DNA of 64,000 nucleotides from Paraburkholderia sp. DHOC27 (lineage in GTDB: Bacteria > Pseudomonadota > Gammaproteobacteria > Burkholderiales > Burkholderiaceae): the NCBI RefSeq assembly GCF_003429005.1, contig NZ_QVQV01000007.1:248001-312000 (forward strand), written 5' to 3'. Positions 8,121-17,442 of the stretch are shown here, in pieces; within the stretch, counting starts at the first letter, position 1; each line of letters begins with the position of its first letter. The position numbers and the translations under genes are program-made. The notes below the pieces were generated by a model. It was not told where the DNA came from, ran no database searches, and worked only from the letters and a program-made list of their open reading frames with translations.

Positions 8121-9040
8121 GCTCCGTTGCTTTGCTCGAAGTGCTGCGGGTCAGCAAGGTCCGCAAGCAGACGAGGGCCGTGCGGTTCCCATGCCAGCAC
8201 TCGCCGCGCGTGCTCGCCGCTGACCGCCTGGTCGAGCGCGAGTGCGTCGGCAAAGGGCCCAAACGATTTGCGGGCATCCTCCAGCGGCCAGAACACGACC
8301 CGCTCGGCGCCGAGCGAGGCGCGCATCGCTTCACCTATTTGGGCAACGGCTACCGCATCTTCCGTGACGACGTTGAAGATCTGCCCGGCGACGCCACCGT
8401 CTGCCCTCGCCGCTCGTTCCACTGCGCTCAGATAGGCGCTGGCGAGATCGTCGACATGCACCGCTGGCCAATGGTTGGCGCCGTCGCCGATCATCGCCAC
8501 ATTGCCGGACTGACGGGCCATGCCGGCGAGCATGCCGAAGACGCCGCGACCGTAGCCGTGCACCATCGCCGGCCGGAGGACTACCGCGGCAATCGAGCGG
8601 CGCGCGGCCAGCGCGAGCACCTGTTGCTCCACTGCCGGCCGCCACGCGACGAGCGGCGTCGGATTCAGCGCCGAGGCTTCCGTCGCGGGCGCCGCGCCCG
8701 TATTGCCATAGACCCAGGTGCCCGAGGTGTAGACAAAGGCCGCGCCCGGCTGCAGTTGCGCAAGCATCGCGACAATTGCGGCTTCGTCGGCCGCGCCGGC
8801 CGATGCGTCGTTGGTCGACGCCGTATGCAGCACCCCGTCAGCAGCGCCCGCAGCCGCAGCGAAAGACTGCGGCTCGCGCAGATCGCCACCATGCAAGATC
8901 ACGCCGAGACGTGCCAGCGCGCCGGCCGCCGCCGAACTGTCATCGCGCACCAACGCCGTTACCTGATGGCCGAGGCTGACTGCCTTGCGCGCGACCGCTT
9001 GCCCGATGAAGCCCGTACCACCTGTCATGAACAGTCTCAC
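8117..9040 (-). CDS. NAD-dependent epimerase/dehydratase family protein (extended SDR)
   Basis: This 307-residue extended short-chain dehydrogenase opens with the nucleotide-binding motif MTGGTGFIGQ and later has the substrate-helix region FVYTSGTWVYGN and the VVLRPAMVHGYG stretch. The classical YxxxK is not obvious, so the catalytic competence is uncertain. I chose the GTG at 9040 because it is preceded by GGAG (TTGGAGAACGCT) and gives the family N-terminus. A longer in-frame extension to 9124 would run through the operator. It forms a two-gene unit with the DoxX-like gene and is divergent from a TetR regulator. Confidence 0.82.
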   Translation of the reverse strand: MRLFMTGGTGFIGQAVARKAVSLGHQVTALVRDDSSAAAGALARLGVILHGGDLREPQSFAAAAGAADGVLHTASTNDASAGAADEAAIVAMLAQLQPGAAFVYTSGTWVYGNTGAAPATEASALNPTPLVAWRPAVEQQVLALAARRSIAAVVLRPAMVHGYGRGVFGMLAGMARQSGNVAMIGDGANHWPAVHVDDLASAYLSAVERAARADGGVAGQIFNVVTEDAVAVAQIGEAMRASLGAERVVFWPLEDARKSFGPFADALALDQAVSGEHARRVLAWEPHGPRLLADLADPQHFEQSNGA

Positions 9041-9094
9041 AGCGTTCTCCAATGATTGGCTACCGATTGAATGGTCGTATTCAATGGTCTTACG

Positions 9095-9150
9095 AACGAG
9101 ACCGATCAGTCTCGTTTTGAGCAATCTAAACGAGACTGGTCAGTCTTGTC
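9095..9150. promoter_or_regulatory. Two TetR-type operator palindromes
   Basis: AACGAGAC-CGATCA-GTCTCGTT (9095-9116) is a perfect 8-bp inverted repeat. A second copy, AACGAGAC-TGGTCA-GTCTTGTC (9129-9150), is slightly degenerate. The centres are 34 bp apart. Both lie between the divergent epimerase (starting 9040) and the TetR gene (starting 9181), so they probably repress both directions. Confidence 0.8.
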
Positions 9151-9180
9151 AACCGTTTGACGATCTGTTATTTATCTCGT

Positions 9181-9783
9181 ATGGATACTTCTCTCCTTGA
9201 TCTGAGCACGCTGCAACGCCGCAAGCGGTCCGCCATTCTCGACGGCGCGAAAGCCGTTTTTTTGAGCGAGGGCTTCGGCCTCGCAACGATGGACGATGTC
9301 GCCGCGGCCGCGGGCGTCGGCAAACAGACGGTGTACCGCCACTTCAAGTCGAAGGAGGCGCTTTTCGTTGGTCTGGTGAGCTGGATGTGCGCCGAGGTGG
9401 GCGGCGTGCTCGCGAGTGCTCAGGACCAGCAGTCCGATGGATCACCGGAAGCCGCGTTGCGCGAGCTGGGAGAGATGCTGGCGCAGATCCTCATCACGCC
9501 GGATTATCTGCGGCTGTATCGCGCCATCGTTGCGGAGGCCGAGCGTCTTCCGGAACTCGGCCAGGTGTTTCACGAAAATGGCGCGAAGGTCGTGCGCGCC
9601 TACGCGGCAAAAATCCTGCGGCAACGCTTTGATGAATCGACGGCAGCATTGCGGGCAGCGACCTTCGTGCAGTTGGTGCTGGGGGATGCGTATCTGGAAC
9701 TGTCGATTGGCTTTGCGGTGCCCGACGTTGAAGCGCGCTTTGCGATGCAGATCGATGAGGCGGTGGCGGCGGCGCTTCGGTGA
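9181..9783 (+). CDS. TetR/AcrR family transcriptional repressor
   Basis: This is a 200-residue regulator with an N-terminal helix-turn-helix (GAKAVFLSEGFGLATMDDVAAAAGVGKQTVYRHFKSKEALF, seen in overlapping pieces around residues 17-57). Its ligand-binding domain resembles the AefR/TetR_C group. I chose the ATG at 9181, although a TTG at 9157 is in frame. No Shine-Dalgarno sequence is visible in front of it. The short distance to a possible -10 (TATTTA near 9169) suggests a leaderless or near-leaderless message. It most likely binds the two palindromes just upstream and controls itself and the divergent epimerase/DoxX pair. Confidence 0.88.
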   Translation: MDTSLLDLSTLQRRKRSAILDGAKAVFLSEGFGLATMDDVAAAAGVGKQTVYRHFKSKEALFVGLVSWMCAEVGGVLASAQDQQSDGSPEAALRELGEMLAQILITPDYLRLYRAIVAEAERLPELGQVFHENGAKVVRAYAAKILRQRFDESTAALRAATFVQLVLGDAYLELSIGFAVPDVEARFAMQIDEAVAAALR

Positions 9784-10126
9784 GGGGGTGTTGCGAGGAT
9801 GTCGCGGCGCTTGCGCCGGGCGGTCGGGATCGGGGCACCGCAGAGGTGCGGGGTGCGCAAACCTTTGCGGATCGCATTGGAAGAGCTTGGCTGTACCGCA
9901 GCTGAACAAAAAGTACAAAGCCCCTGACACGGCAAGCCGTCATTTTCCATGTAATTGCTCAAGTATCAATTTCGTATGCCGTTATGTGAGAAGCGCGCCG
10001 ACGCTCCGCTGACTGGCTCTACAGCTCAACGACCCGATAACCGCGCTCAGCCAAACGCATGACGCACTGATCGTTGCACATACGCTGCTGCGCAATCGCG
10101 TCCTTACTCACCTTCAACGACACGAC
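9784..10126. other. Intergenic gap with a weak antisense reading frame
   Basis: No convincing gene is present. On the minus strand an open frame ending with TAG at 10019-10021 reads ...VSKDAIAQQRMCNDQCVMRLAERGYRVVEL. It has a protein-like composition and continues upstream under the signal-peptide region of the plus-strand gene at 10127. It has no clear start or ribosome binding site, so I treat it as a possible relic or chance frame. Confidence 0.3.
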
Positions 10127-11035
10127 ATGCGCCTCAGGAATTCGGCCACGCCGCTCGCATCCGCAGCCCTCGCACTCATTGCGCTCCAGTCTCAACCGGT
10201 TCTCGCCGATGAGCCCACCGGACCGATCGTACCGAGCACGTCAGGAAAACTGCTGTTGACGGGCGGTGTCTCAGAGGTCGAAGGATCGGCTGGCGGGGGC
10301 CTCGTACCCTGGGCCGTGATTGGTGGCTACGGCACCGCGTCACAACTAGGCGCCGACGCCTACGGTACCTACCTGCATACCCAGGATTTCGCGCTCACCA
10401 CCTATGGTGCCGCGGTAGGTGTCGCCAATCGGGTCGAATTCTCGGTTTCACGCCAGGAGTTCGACACGCGTGACGCCGGTGCCCAACTCGGTCTCGGTTC
10501 GGGATTCCGCTTCAACATGGACACGATCGGCGTAAAGGTGCGTTTGTTTGGCGATGCCGTGCTCGATCAGGACACCTGGGTGCCTCAAGTCGCTACGGGC
10601 ATCCAGTTCAAGCACAACGAACAGGGCGATGTCGTCAAGGCCGTTGGTGCGGCGAGCAATTCCGGCACGGACTTCTATCTGTCCGCAACCAAACTCCTGC
10701 TCGCCCAGAGCCTGCTGCTCAACGGCACGCTGCGCTTTACCAAAGCCAATCAATTCGGGCTGCTTGGGTTTGGGGGAGATCGGTCGAACAGCTATCACCC
10801 GGAGTTCGAGGCATCCGCTGCCTATCTGTTATCGCGATACGTCGCCGTCGGTGCCGAATACCGCACGAAACCCAACAACCTGAGTTTCGCGCGCGAGCAG
10901 AACGCATACGACGCGTTCATCGCATGGGCGCCGAATAAACACATCTCGCTGACGCTCGCCTACGTCGAACTGGGCGACGTAGCAACCATCCGGAATCAGC
11001 ACGGCGCTTATGCGTCTGTGCAAGTGGGGTTCTGA
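10127..11035 (+). CDS. DUF3034 family exported beta-rich protein
   Basis: This 302-residue protein has a Sec signal peptide (hydrophobic core residues 9-22, cleavage near PVLADE). The rest alternates short hydrophobic and polar strands and ends in aromatic Phe (VQVGF), as expected for an outer-membrane beta-barrel. The start GKLLLTGGVSEVEGSAGGGL and the overall length fit DUF3034, a family without assigned function. It is the first of four closely spaced genes (gap of 2 bases to the next). The neighbours encode an exported haemoglobin, an exported cupredoxin and a c-di-GMP enzyme, so it may be the outer-membrane part of that unit. Confidence 0.78.
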   Translation: MRLRNSATPLASAALALIALQSQPVLADEPTGPIVPSTSGKLLLTGGVSEVEGSAGGGLVPWAVIGGYGTASQLGADAYGTYLHTQDFALTTYGAAVGVANRVEFSVSRQEFDTRDAGAQLGLGSGFRFNMDTIGVKVRLFGDAVLDQDTWVPQVATGIQFKHNEQGDVVKAVGAASNSGTDFYLSATKLLLAQSLLLNGTLRFTKANQFGLLGFGGDRSNSYHPEFEASAAYLLSRYVAVGAEYRTKPNNLSFAREQNAYDAFIAWAPNKHISLTLAYVELGDVATIRNQHGAYASVQVGF

Positions 11036-11037
11036 TC

Positions 11038-11478
11038 ATGAAGTTGAGAAAACCTGTCCGTCTCGTTGCATACGTGGCACTCGCGTTGAGCGCGATGCTG
11101 TCGCCAGTCGCCCGTGCCGACGATACGCTCTATAAAGAATTCGGTGAGCAACCGGGTCTCGTCAAGATCATCGACGATTTCTATGATCTCCTGCTCGTCG
11201 ATCCACGCACGCAGCCCTACTTCGAAGGCGCGCCGATCAAACGTATCAAGCAGAAGCTCGCCGAACAGTTTTGCGTGCTGCTGGACGGCCCGTGCGTCTA
11301 TACCGGCCGTACGATGAAACGAGCGCACGAAGGCCAAAATATCGATCGCGCTGCATTCAACGCACTCGTGGAAGATCTTCAAACCGCGATGGACCGCAAC
11401 GGTGTGCCATTTCGCGCGCAAAACAAACTCCTCGCAAAACTGGCGCCCATGTATCGCGACATCCAGGACCGCGAGTGA
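11038..11478 (+). CDS. Exported group 1 truncated haemoglobin
   Basis: This is a 146-residue protein. After a clear Sec signal peptide (about residues 1-27, ending SPVARA) comes a trHbN-type globin. Helix B carries Tyr at the B10 position (IIDDFYDLLL), the EF region has YTGRTMKRAHEGQNI with the proximal His, and the helix G/H region follows. Group 1 truncated haemoglobins bind O2 and NO and can act in NO dioxygenation or sensing. They are normally cytosolic, so the signal peptide places this one in the periplasm, which is unusual. It has two extra Cys (FCVLLDGPC) that could form a disulfide. It is tightly spaced with the genes on both sides. Confidence 0.85.
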   Translation: MKLRKPVRLVAYVALALSAMLSPVARADDTLYKEFGEQPGLVKIIDDFYDLLLVDPRTQPYFEGAPIKRIKQKLAEQFCVLLDGPCVYTGRTMKRAHEGQNIDRAAFNALVEDLQTAMDRNGVPFRAQNKLLAKLAPMYRDIQDRE

Positions 11479-11540
11479 GCGCAACGTTCATCCGGAGTTT
11501 CGCTCCCCTTGCGGGTGTCGCATCGGTCACTCACTCCGCC

Positions 11541-12179
11541 ATGAGACCTTATTCCATGCACTCAGATAACTGCACCTCAGTCGGGCGGAAGTGGTTCAGC
11601 GCCGCGCTTTGCTGGGCCGCCCTGCACGCTGCGACAGCCTGCGCCGCGAGTTTTCAGGTGGATGTCGTCGACCAGAACGGCGCGCCGCTCGCTGACGCAG
11701 TCGTTTATGCCACACCGTTGAACGGCAAGCTCCCGGCAAGCCGGCCCGCAGGCGCTGTCGTCGACCAGATCAAGCGGCAATTCGTGCCGCTCGTGTCGGT
11801 CGTGCAAACGGGAACGGCCATCACATTTCCGAACAAGGACAATTTCGAACACGATGTGTATTCGTTCTCACCGGCCAAAAAGTTCGAGTTGCATCTCTAC
11901 CACGGCGTGCCGGCCAATCCCGTCGTGTTCGACAAGCCAGGCCTTGTCGTGATGGGCTGCAATATCCACGATTCGATGGTCGCGTACGTGCTGGTGGTCG
12001 ACACCCCCTGGTTCGCAAAGACCGACTCTAACGGACATGCCTCGATAGACAACCTTCCAGCGGATAACTACAAGCTGACCGCCTGGCATTATCGCCTCGC
12101 CGAAGGGAGCGACATGCCTACGCAGAAGCTGCCTTCCGGCGAACGGGCATCGTTCAAGCTGAACGTGTCGGCACCGTAA
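11541..12179 (+). CDS. Periplasmic cupredoxin-like (methylamine utilization type) protein
   Basis: This is a 212-residue exported protein with a signal peptide ending near TACAAS. The plastocyanin-like domain shows FPNKDNFEHDVYSF with a candidate copper-ligand His. Later VVMGCNIHDSMVAYVL supplies Cys, His and Met in the order of a type 1 copper site. A carboxypeptidase-regulatory-like strand region precedes and follows. Annotated relatives are called methylamine utilization proteins, but no methylamine dehydrogenase genes are nearby. Start candidates are ATG 11541, ATG 11556 or a GTG at 11475 that overlaps the globin stop; I took 11541. A role as electron carrier for the neighbouring globin is an inference. 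Confidence 0.75.
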   Translation: MRPYSMHSDNCTSVGRKWFSAALCWAALHAATACAASFQVDVVDQNGAPLADAVVYATPLNGKLPASRPAGAVVDQIKRQFVPLVSVVQTGTAITFPNKDNFEHDVYSFSPAKKFELHLYHGVPANPVVFDKPGLVVMGCNIHDSMVAYVLVVDTPWFAKTDSNGHASIDNLPADNYKLTAWHYRLAEGSDMPTQKLPSGERASFKLNVSAP

Positions 12180-12186
12180 GCCCGCC

Positions 12187-14580
12187 ATGCGATTCCATAG
12201 CTTGCGCGCCCAGATTGCGCTTGTCATCGTGATACTGATGCTGGCTGCGCAACTCGCGGGTTTTGCGATGATCAGCACGGTCATCCACTCGAACGCGCGC
12301 CGCAATGCCAACCAGGAACTGGTGGTGGCAGAGCGGGTGTTCCGCCAGGTACTTCGCTCGAACGGCGAAAAGTTGAGCCAGGCCGCTGTGGTTGTCGCGG
12401 CGGACTTCGGCTTTCGCGAGGCCGTCGCGACGCATGACGAGAATACGGTCGTGTCGGCCCTGCACAATCACGGTGCCCGCGTCAATGCAGACGTCGTCAT
12501 GCTGGCGGACCTCGACGGCAAGCTGATCGCCGACAGCCGCGGCGCGTCGTACGTCGGCGCGCCCTTCCCGCTGGGCAGTCTGATTCGTGCGGCATCCCGG
12601 CAGGGCGACTCATCCTCCATCGTTGCGGTCGACGGGAAGCTGTATCAGGTCGTCGCTGTGCCGGTCAAGGCACCGTTGACGATTGCCTGGGTGGCAATGG
12701 GTTTCTTGATTGACGACGATGTCGCGAAGGAAATGGCCACCCTGACGTCGCTCAACGTCTCCTTTCTCGAAGGACGCCGCGACGGCCGCTGGACGCTGCT
12801 TGCCAGTTCACTGCAGGACGACCACTCGCACGTCCGCGCGGGCATTGCCGACGTCGACGACAGCAACTATGCAACGCGTGTCGTGCTCCTGCAATCGAGC
12901 GGCGAGCGGACTGCGGTCATGCTGCAGCGCTCCCTGCGCGAAGCGATGGCACCGTTCCGGCAGCTTCAGACCGCGCTGCTCGTGATCACCGCATGCGGCG
13001 TGCTGCTCTCTGTGATCGGAAGCGTGCTGACGGCGCGCAGCGTCACCCGTCCCGTGACCGCGCTCACCCGTTTCGCCCGCCGCATCGGCCAGGGCAAGTA
13101 CGACGAGCCGATCGAAATTTCGCGTCAGGACGAACTCGGCGAACTTGCGACAGCATTCAACCAGATGCAGGACGCCATCTCGCAGCGCGAGCGTCATATC
13201 GTCGAGCTCGCCTACATGGACCGCCTGACGGGACTGGCGAACCGCGCCATGTTCAACGAGCGGTTGCAGGCCGCCGTTGACGAAGCGGGAGCCGATCTCC
13301 AGCAATCGGGCCAGGTGTTCAGCGTGATGATGATGGACCTCGACCGTTTCAAGCTGGTGAACGATACGCTCGGGCACCCGATCGGCGATCTGCTGCTATG
13401 TGAGGTGGCGTCACGCCTGCGTAGTGCGCTGAGGGAAACCGATGTCGTCGCGCGGCTCGGCGGAGACGAATTTGCCGTGCTGTTGCAGGGCGATGCAAAC
13501 GAGGGCGCGCAACGTGTCGCGACCCATCTGCTAAAAACGCTCGAACAACCCATCGTGATCGAGGGCCAACTGGTCGACGTTGGCGCAAGCATCGGCATAG
13601 TCGTGTTCCCGCAGCACGGCACCGACCTGAGCGTCCTTATGCGGCGGGCCGATATCGCGATGTACGTGGCGAAACGATCGAACCTCGGCTACACGCTATA
13701 CGACGAGAAACACGATCAAAACAGCGCAGAACGGCTTTCGCTGATGAGCGAGTTGCGTCAGGCCGTCGAGCGCGATGAACTGACACTCTACTACCAGCCA
13801 AAGCTCGATCTTGCGACCGGTAGCGTGAAGTATGTCGAGGCGCTTGTGCGCTGGGAACATCCGACGCGGGGCTTCGTCTCACCGGACCAGTTCATTCCGT
13901 TCGCCGAGCAGACGGGCTATATCAAGATGATTTCGCAGTGGGTCGCCAACAAGGCGATCGCGCAATGCGCCGCGTGGCAAAAGGCCGGCATCGACCTCGC
14001 CGTATCGGTCAACGTTTCGGCGCGCGAATTGATTCAATCTACCCTGCCCGATACGTTTAACGCGTTGCTGCAAAAACATGCGGTCGCGCCAGAGATGCTG
14101 TGGATCGAAATAACAGAAAGCGCGATCATGGACGATCCCAACCATGCAATCGAGACACTTGATCGCTTGCATGCGCTCGGTATCCGGCTCGCGGTGGACG
14201 ATTTCGGCACCGGCTATTCATCGCTTTCGTATCTGAAGCGTATGCCCGTCGACGAACTCAAGATCGACAAGTCCTTCGTCATGGGAATGACAGAACATAA
14301 GGATGACGAAACGATTGTGCGATCCACCATAGATCTCGCGCACAACATGGGCCTGAAAGTAGTAGCCGAAGGTGTCGAGAGTGAAGAAGTGCTCATGCGT
14401 CTCCACGAGTTGGGTTGCGATCTCGTCCAGGGTTATCACTTGACCCGGCCGCTGCCGCCGATGAAACTCGAGGCATGGTTGATCGACTGGGCGATCGCGC
14501 AGTCAATCGATACAAAACCGGGCGTCGCGCCCGAATCAGTCGACCAGAAGGTGCTTTTTGCGAGAGACGTCACGTCCTGA
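12187..14580 (+). CDS. Membrane-bound GGDEF-EAL c-di-GMP enzyme with HAMP domain
   Basis: This 797-residue protein has a TM helix at about residues 10-32, a periplasmic sensor region to about 258 (Cache-like by arrangement), a second TM (about 262-282) and a HAMP linker. A diguanylate cyclase domain follows with intact GGDEF and an upstream RxxD inhibitory site (RETD). The phosphodiesterase domain has intact EAL, NVSARE, DDFGTGYSS and AEGVES motifs. It could therefore make or break c-di-GMP, switching on a periplasmic signal. It starts 7 bases after the cupredoxin gene, so the exported globin and cupredoxin are plausible partners of the sensor region. Confidence 0.92.
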   Translation: MRFHSLRAQIALVIVILMLAAQLAGFAMISTVIHSNARRNANQELVVAERVFRQVLRSNGEKLSQAAVVVAADFGFREAVATHDENTVVSALHNHGARVNADVVMLADLDGKLIADSRGASYVGAPFPLGSLIRAASRQGDSSSIVAVDGKLYQVVAVPVKAPLTIAWVAMGFLIDDDVAKEMATLTSLNVSFLEGRRDGRWTLLASSLQDDHSHVRAGIADVDDSNYATRVVLLQSSGERTAVMLQRSLREAMAPFRQLQTALLVITACGVLLSVIGSVLTARSVTRPVTALTRFARRIGQGKYDEPIEISRQDELGELATAFNQMQDAISQRERHIVELAYMDRLTGLANRAMFNERLQAAVDEAGADLQQSGQVFSVMMMDLDRFKLVNDTLGHPIGDLLLCEVASRLRSALRETDVVARLGGDEFAVLLQGDANEGAQRVATHLLKTLEQPIVIEGQLVDVGASIGIVVFPQHGTDLSVLMRRADIAMYVAKRSNLGYTLYDEKHDQNSAERLSLMSELRQAVERDELTLYYQPKLDLATGSVKYVEALVRWEHPTRGFVSPDQFIPFAEQTGYIKMISQWVANKAIAQCAAWQKAGIDLAVSVNVSARELIQSTLPDTFNALLQKHAVAPEMLWIEITESAIMDDPNHAIETLDRLHALGIRLAVDDFGTGYSSLSYLKRMPVDELKIDKSFVMGMTEHKDDETIVRSTIDLAHNMGLKVVAEGVESEEVLMRLHELGCDLVQGYHLTRPLPPMKLEAWLIDWAIAQSIDTKPGVAPESVDQKVLFARDVTS

Positions 14581-14631
14581 TTGCGCGTAGAAAACGATCA
14601 ACTCGATGAACGACGCGCGATGATCGCGACT

Positions 14632-16122
14632 TCACCAGATACCACCCAGCGCTTTCACGAGCAACACGCTTGCGACCATCTGACGGCGCGCCAGATCGAT
14701 TTCGTTCCTTTCGTTCGTCAGAGCGGCGCTTTGTGCGGTGACGACTTCCAGATAGTCGGCCGTTCCGATCCGGTATTGATCCAGTTCCAGCTGCAGCGTC
14801 TTCCTGGCCGCCTCCACCGCTGCATCCTGCTTGCTGGACTCCTGGCCCAGGATACGCAGCGATGCCAGGTTGTCCTCGACTTCCTGAAAAGCCGTCAGCA
14901 CGGTTTCGCGGTACTCCGCCGCGCTGGCATCGTATTGCGCCTGCGCCTTTTCACTCATCGCGTGGCGCCGCCCGCCGTCGAACAGCGTGCCAACCAGCGC
15001 CGGACCGAGTGTCCACATGCGCGACGGCGCAGTGAGCCAGTTCGTGAACGTCGAACTTTCCCTGCCGCCCGTCGCCGTCAGAACCAGATCGGGATAGAAC
15101 GCGGATTGCGCAATGCCGATCTGATCGTTGGCCGCCGCCGCGCGCCGCTCCGCAGCGGCAATGTCCGGCCGGCGTTGCAGCAGTTCCGAAGGCAGACCCA
15201 CGGGAATCGCCGGTGGCGTGAAATCGGCCGTGGCCGGTGGAAGATTGAAGCTCGACGCAGGTACCCCGGTCAGCGTGGCAATCGCATGCTCGTATTGCGC
15301 GCGGGCTACGCCCAGGTCGATGTCCTGCGCTTCGGTGGCACGCAACTGTGTCTCGGCCTGGCTCACATCGGCTTGCGACGACACGCCCACCACGAGGCGG
15401 CTTTGTGTGAGCGCGAGCGTCTGCCGGTAAGCGTCGGTGGTCTGGTCGAGCAACCGTTTTGACGCATCGAGCCCACGCAGATTGAAGTAGTCAACCGCTA
15501 GTTCGGCATGCACACCCAGTCGCACGCTCTCGAGATCGGCTGCACTGGCCTGTGCGCCGGCGCGGGCAGCGTCGTTTTCGTGCGCGATTCTGCCCCACAG
15601 ATCCGGCTCCCAGCTTGCATCGAGCGTTACGGCGTAGTCGTCGAAAGACTTGCCCGCCGTCTCCTGATGGCCGATCACGTTCGCGGAATCGTGCAGACGG
15701 TTCACGCCCGCTGCGGCCCCAATCGTCGGCAGATACGCGGCATGCGCAGACTTAACCAGCGCACGTGCCTCCTGAAGCTGGGCCACGGCTTTGCGGATCG
15801 TCTGATTCGACACGTTGACGCTCGTTTCGAGCGCGTCGAGTTGCGGATCGTCAAAACGCGTCCACCATGCGCCGCGCGCTTCGTTGTCTGCTGGCTCGGC
15901 GCCGGTCCACCCCGGCGCTGCATGCGACGACGGCGCAGCGGCCGTGCCGGCTTCCTTATAGGCTGCCGGCACGTTCACCGAAGGACGTACGTAGTCCGGT
16001 CCGATCGAACAGCCTGCCGCACTCATCAAGCTCGCTGCGCAGATCGCCGCCAGCAGCAGCAAGCAAGGTCGGCGACGCGGCATGCACTCAGGTAACAACT
16101 CAGGTAACGTCTCAGGCTGCAT
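14632..16122 (-). CDS. RND efflux outer-membrane lipoprotein, NodT/OprM family
   Basis: This is a 496-residue outer-membrane factor. The N-terminus has a lipoprotein signal with lipobox LMSAAGC, then IGPDYVRP typical of NodT-family channels, and two TolC-like repeats rich in coiled coil. I selected the ATG at 16122 because it is preceded by GGGGAG at a good distance. It overlaps the adaptor gene's stop by 11 bases, so it is translationally coupled to it. It should form the exit duct of the tripartite pump encoded by the two upstream genes. Confidence 0.9.
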   Translation of the reverse strand: MQPETLPELLPECMPRRRPCLLLLAAICAASLMSAAGCSIGPDYVRPSVNVPAAYKEAGTAAAPSSHAAPGWTGAEPADNEARGAWWTRFDDPQLDALETSVNVSNQTIRKAVAQLQEARALVKSAHAAYLPTIGAAAGVNRLHDSANVIGHQETAGKSFDDYAVTLDASWEPDLWGRIAHENDAARAGAQASAADLESVRLGVHAELAVDYFNLRGLDASKRLLDQTTDAYRQTLALTQSRLVVGVSSQADVSQAETQLRATEAQDIDLGVARAQYEHAIATLTGVPASSFNLPPATADFTPPAIPVGLPSELLQRRPDIAAAERRAAAANDQIGIAQSAFYPDLVLTATGGRESSTFTNWLTAPSRMWTLGPALVGTLFDGGRRHAMSEKAQAQYDASAAEYRETVLTAFQEVEDNLASLRILGQESSKQDAAVEAARKTLQLELDQYRIGTADYLEVVTAQSAALTNERNEIDLARRQMVASVLLVKALGGIW

Positions 16123-17380
16123 GACCGCTCCCCGCACTGTGTACCGCCGGGCTTGCAGCAGCGGCTTCGCTCGACACGCGCACCGCTTGACCATTACTGA
16201 TCGAATCGGACGGGTTGAGGATGACGCGATCGGTTGCAACCAGCCCCGAGTCCACTTCGATGCGCGTACCGAAGTCGCGACCGGGTTTGATGGTCTTCAG
16301 CAGCACATGTTGTTGCGCATCCACCGTGGCCACCTGCAAGCCCTTCGGCCGATACAGCAAGGCATTCACCGGCAGCGACAATCCCGGTTGCGCGGTGCGC
16401 AAGGAGACGCGCAACTGGCCGTACGAGCCAGGCAAGACCGCACCATCCGCATTCGGCACGTCCACTTCGATACGCAGCGTCCGTGTCACTGGATTGATCG
16501 CGCCGCTGTTGCGCGCCACCGTGCCCGTCACGCAACGGCCCGGCAACTGCGCGACGACGAGGCACGCAGGCGTGCCGTCCAGTGACGTGCCCGCGTAGGC
16601 CTGCGGAACGTCGGCATAGACACGCAACGTGCTGGTCTGCGCCAGATCGAACAACTCCTTCGCTGGGCCGCCGGCGCTACCTGCATCGATCAGCGCACCC
16701 ACCTCGACATTGCGCGTCGTGATCACACCGTCGAAGGGCGCGTAGATCTTTTCATACGACTGCATTTGCGCGAGCCGCGCCACGTTCGATTGCGCCGCGA
16801 GTAGCGCTGCGTGCTTGGCCTGCGCGTCGCTTTGCTTCATGTCGGTGTCCTGCTGCGATACCGCGTGTGTCTGCACCAGTTGCTGCCAGCGCGACGCCGT
16901 CACTTCGGCCAGTTGCGCGTTGGCCTGCGCCTGCTGAGCATCCGCACGCGCCTGGCGCAGCGCGGCGTCGACTTCGGGCGCATCGATGGTCGCCAGCAGT
17001 TGCCCTGCTTTCACATGCGTGCCGATATCCGCGTACCAGGCCTTCAGATAACCATTGGTGCGCGCGAAAATGGGCGTCTGCTGATTGGCTTCGATCTCGC
17101 CTGGCAGGACTAACGACTGTTCAGGCGGTGCAACCAAAGGAAGCGTGGTCTGCACGGTAGGCACAGCGAGCGCAGCGGTCTGTTGCAACAGCGCCGCGCG
17201 TGCATTCAGACGCGGCACGATCCCCGCAGCGAGGATCAGCGCGACTACAGCGACCATCGCCATCAGGCGCACAATGCGGCGCCCCCGCTGAAGCCCGGCC
17301 GGCGCCGACGACGCGCGGGTTGAATGCGGCGTCGTGTCCGGCGTTACGTCCGGCACGGACTCGGGATGTTGGCTCGACAT
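16112..17380 (-). CDS. RND efflux periplasmic adaptor (membrane fusion protein)
   Basis: This 422-residue adaptor has an N-terminal TM anchor (about residues 36-54) after a Pro/Ser-rich cytosolic tail, then the lipoyl half-motifs (PGEIEANQQTPIFARTNGYL and YAPFDGVITTRNVEVGALI) flanking an alpha-helical hairpin, then beta-barrel and membrane-proximal domains. It has no Met- or His-rich metal-binding N-terminus, so heavy-metal specificity is not evident despite the CusR-type regulator nearby. It lies 62 bases downstream of the pump gene and overlaps the outer-membrane gene, forming a three-gene efflux operon. Confidence 0.92.
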   Translation of the reverse strand: MSSQHPESVPDVTPDTTPHSTRASSAPAGLQRGRRIVRLMAMVAVVALILAAGIVPRLNARAALLQQTAALAVPTVQTTLPLVAPPEQSLVLPGEIEANQQTPIFARTNGYLKAWYADIGTHVKAGQLLATIDAPEVDAALRQARADAQQAQANAQLAEVTASRWQQLVQTHAVSQQDTDMKQSDAQAKHAALLAAQSNVARLAQMQSYEKIYAPFDGVITTRNVEVGALIDAGSAGGPAKELFDLAQTSTLRVYADVPQAYAGTSLDGTPACLVVAQLPGRCVTGTVARNSGAINPVTRTLRIEVDVPNADGAVLPGSYGQLRVSLRTAQPGLSLPVNALLYRPKGLQVATVDAQQHVLLKTIKPGRDFGTRIEVDSGLVATDRVILNPSDSISNGQAVRVSSEAAAASPAVHSAGSGHAA

Positions 17381-17442
17381 TCAGCGTACTCCGGTCTAAT
17401 CAGATCAGTTCAAAGGGCGGACTCAGCAACGCGTGCCGTGGA

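Noticed and set aside
9784..10200. Minus-strand open frame ending at 10019 with a protein-like sequence
   Set aside because: It runs under the signal-peptide region of the gene at 10127, lacks a start and ribosome binding site, and high-GC antisense frames are often open by chance.
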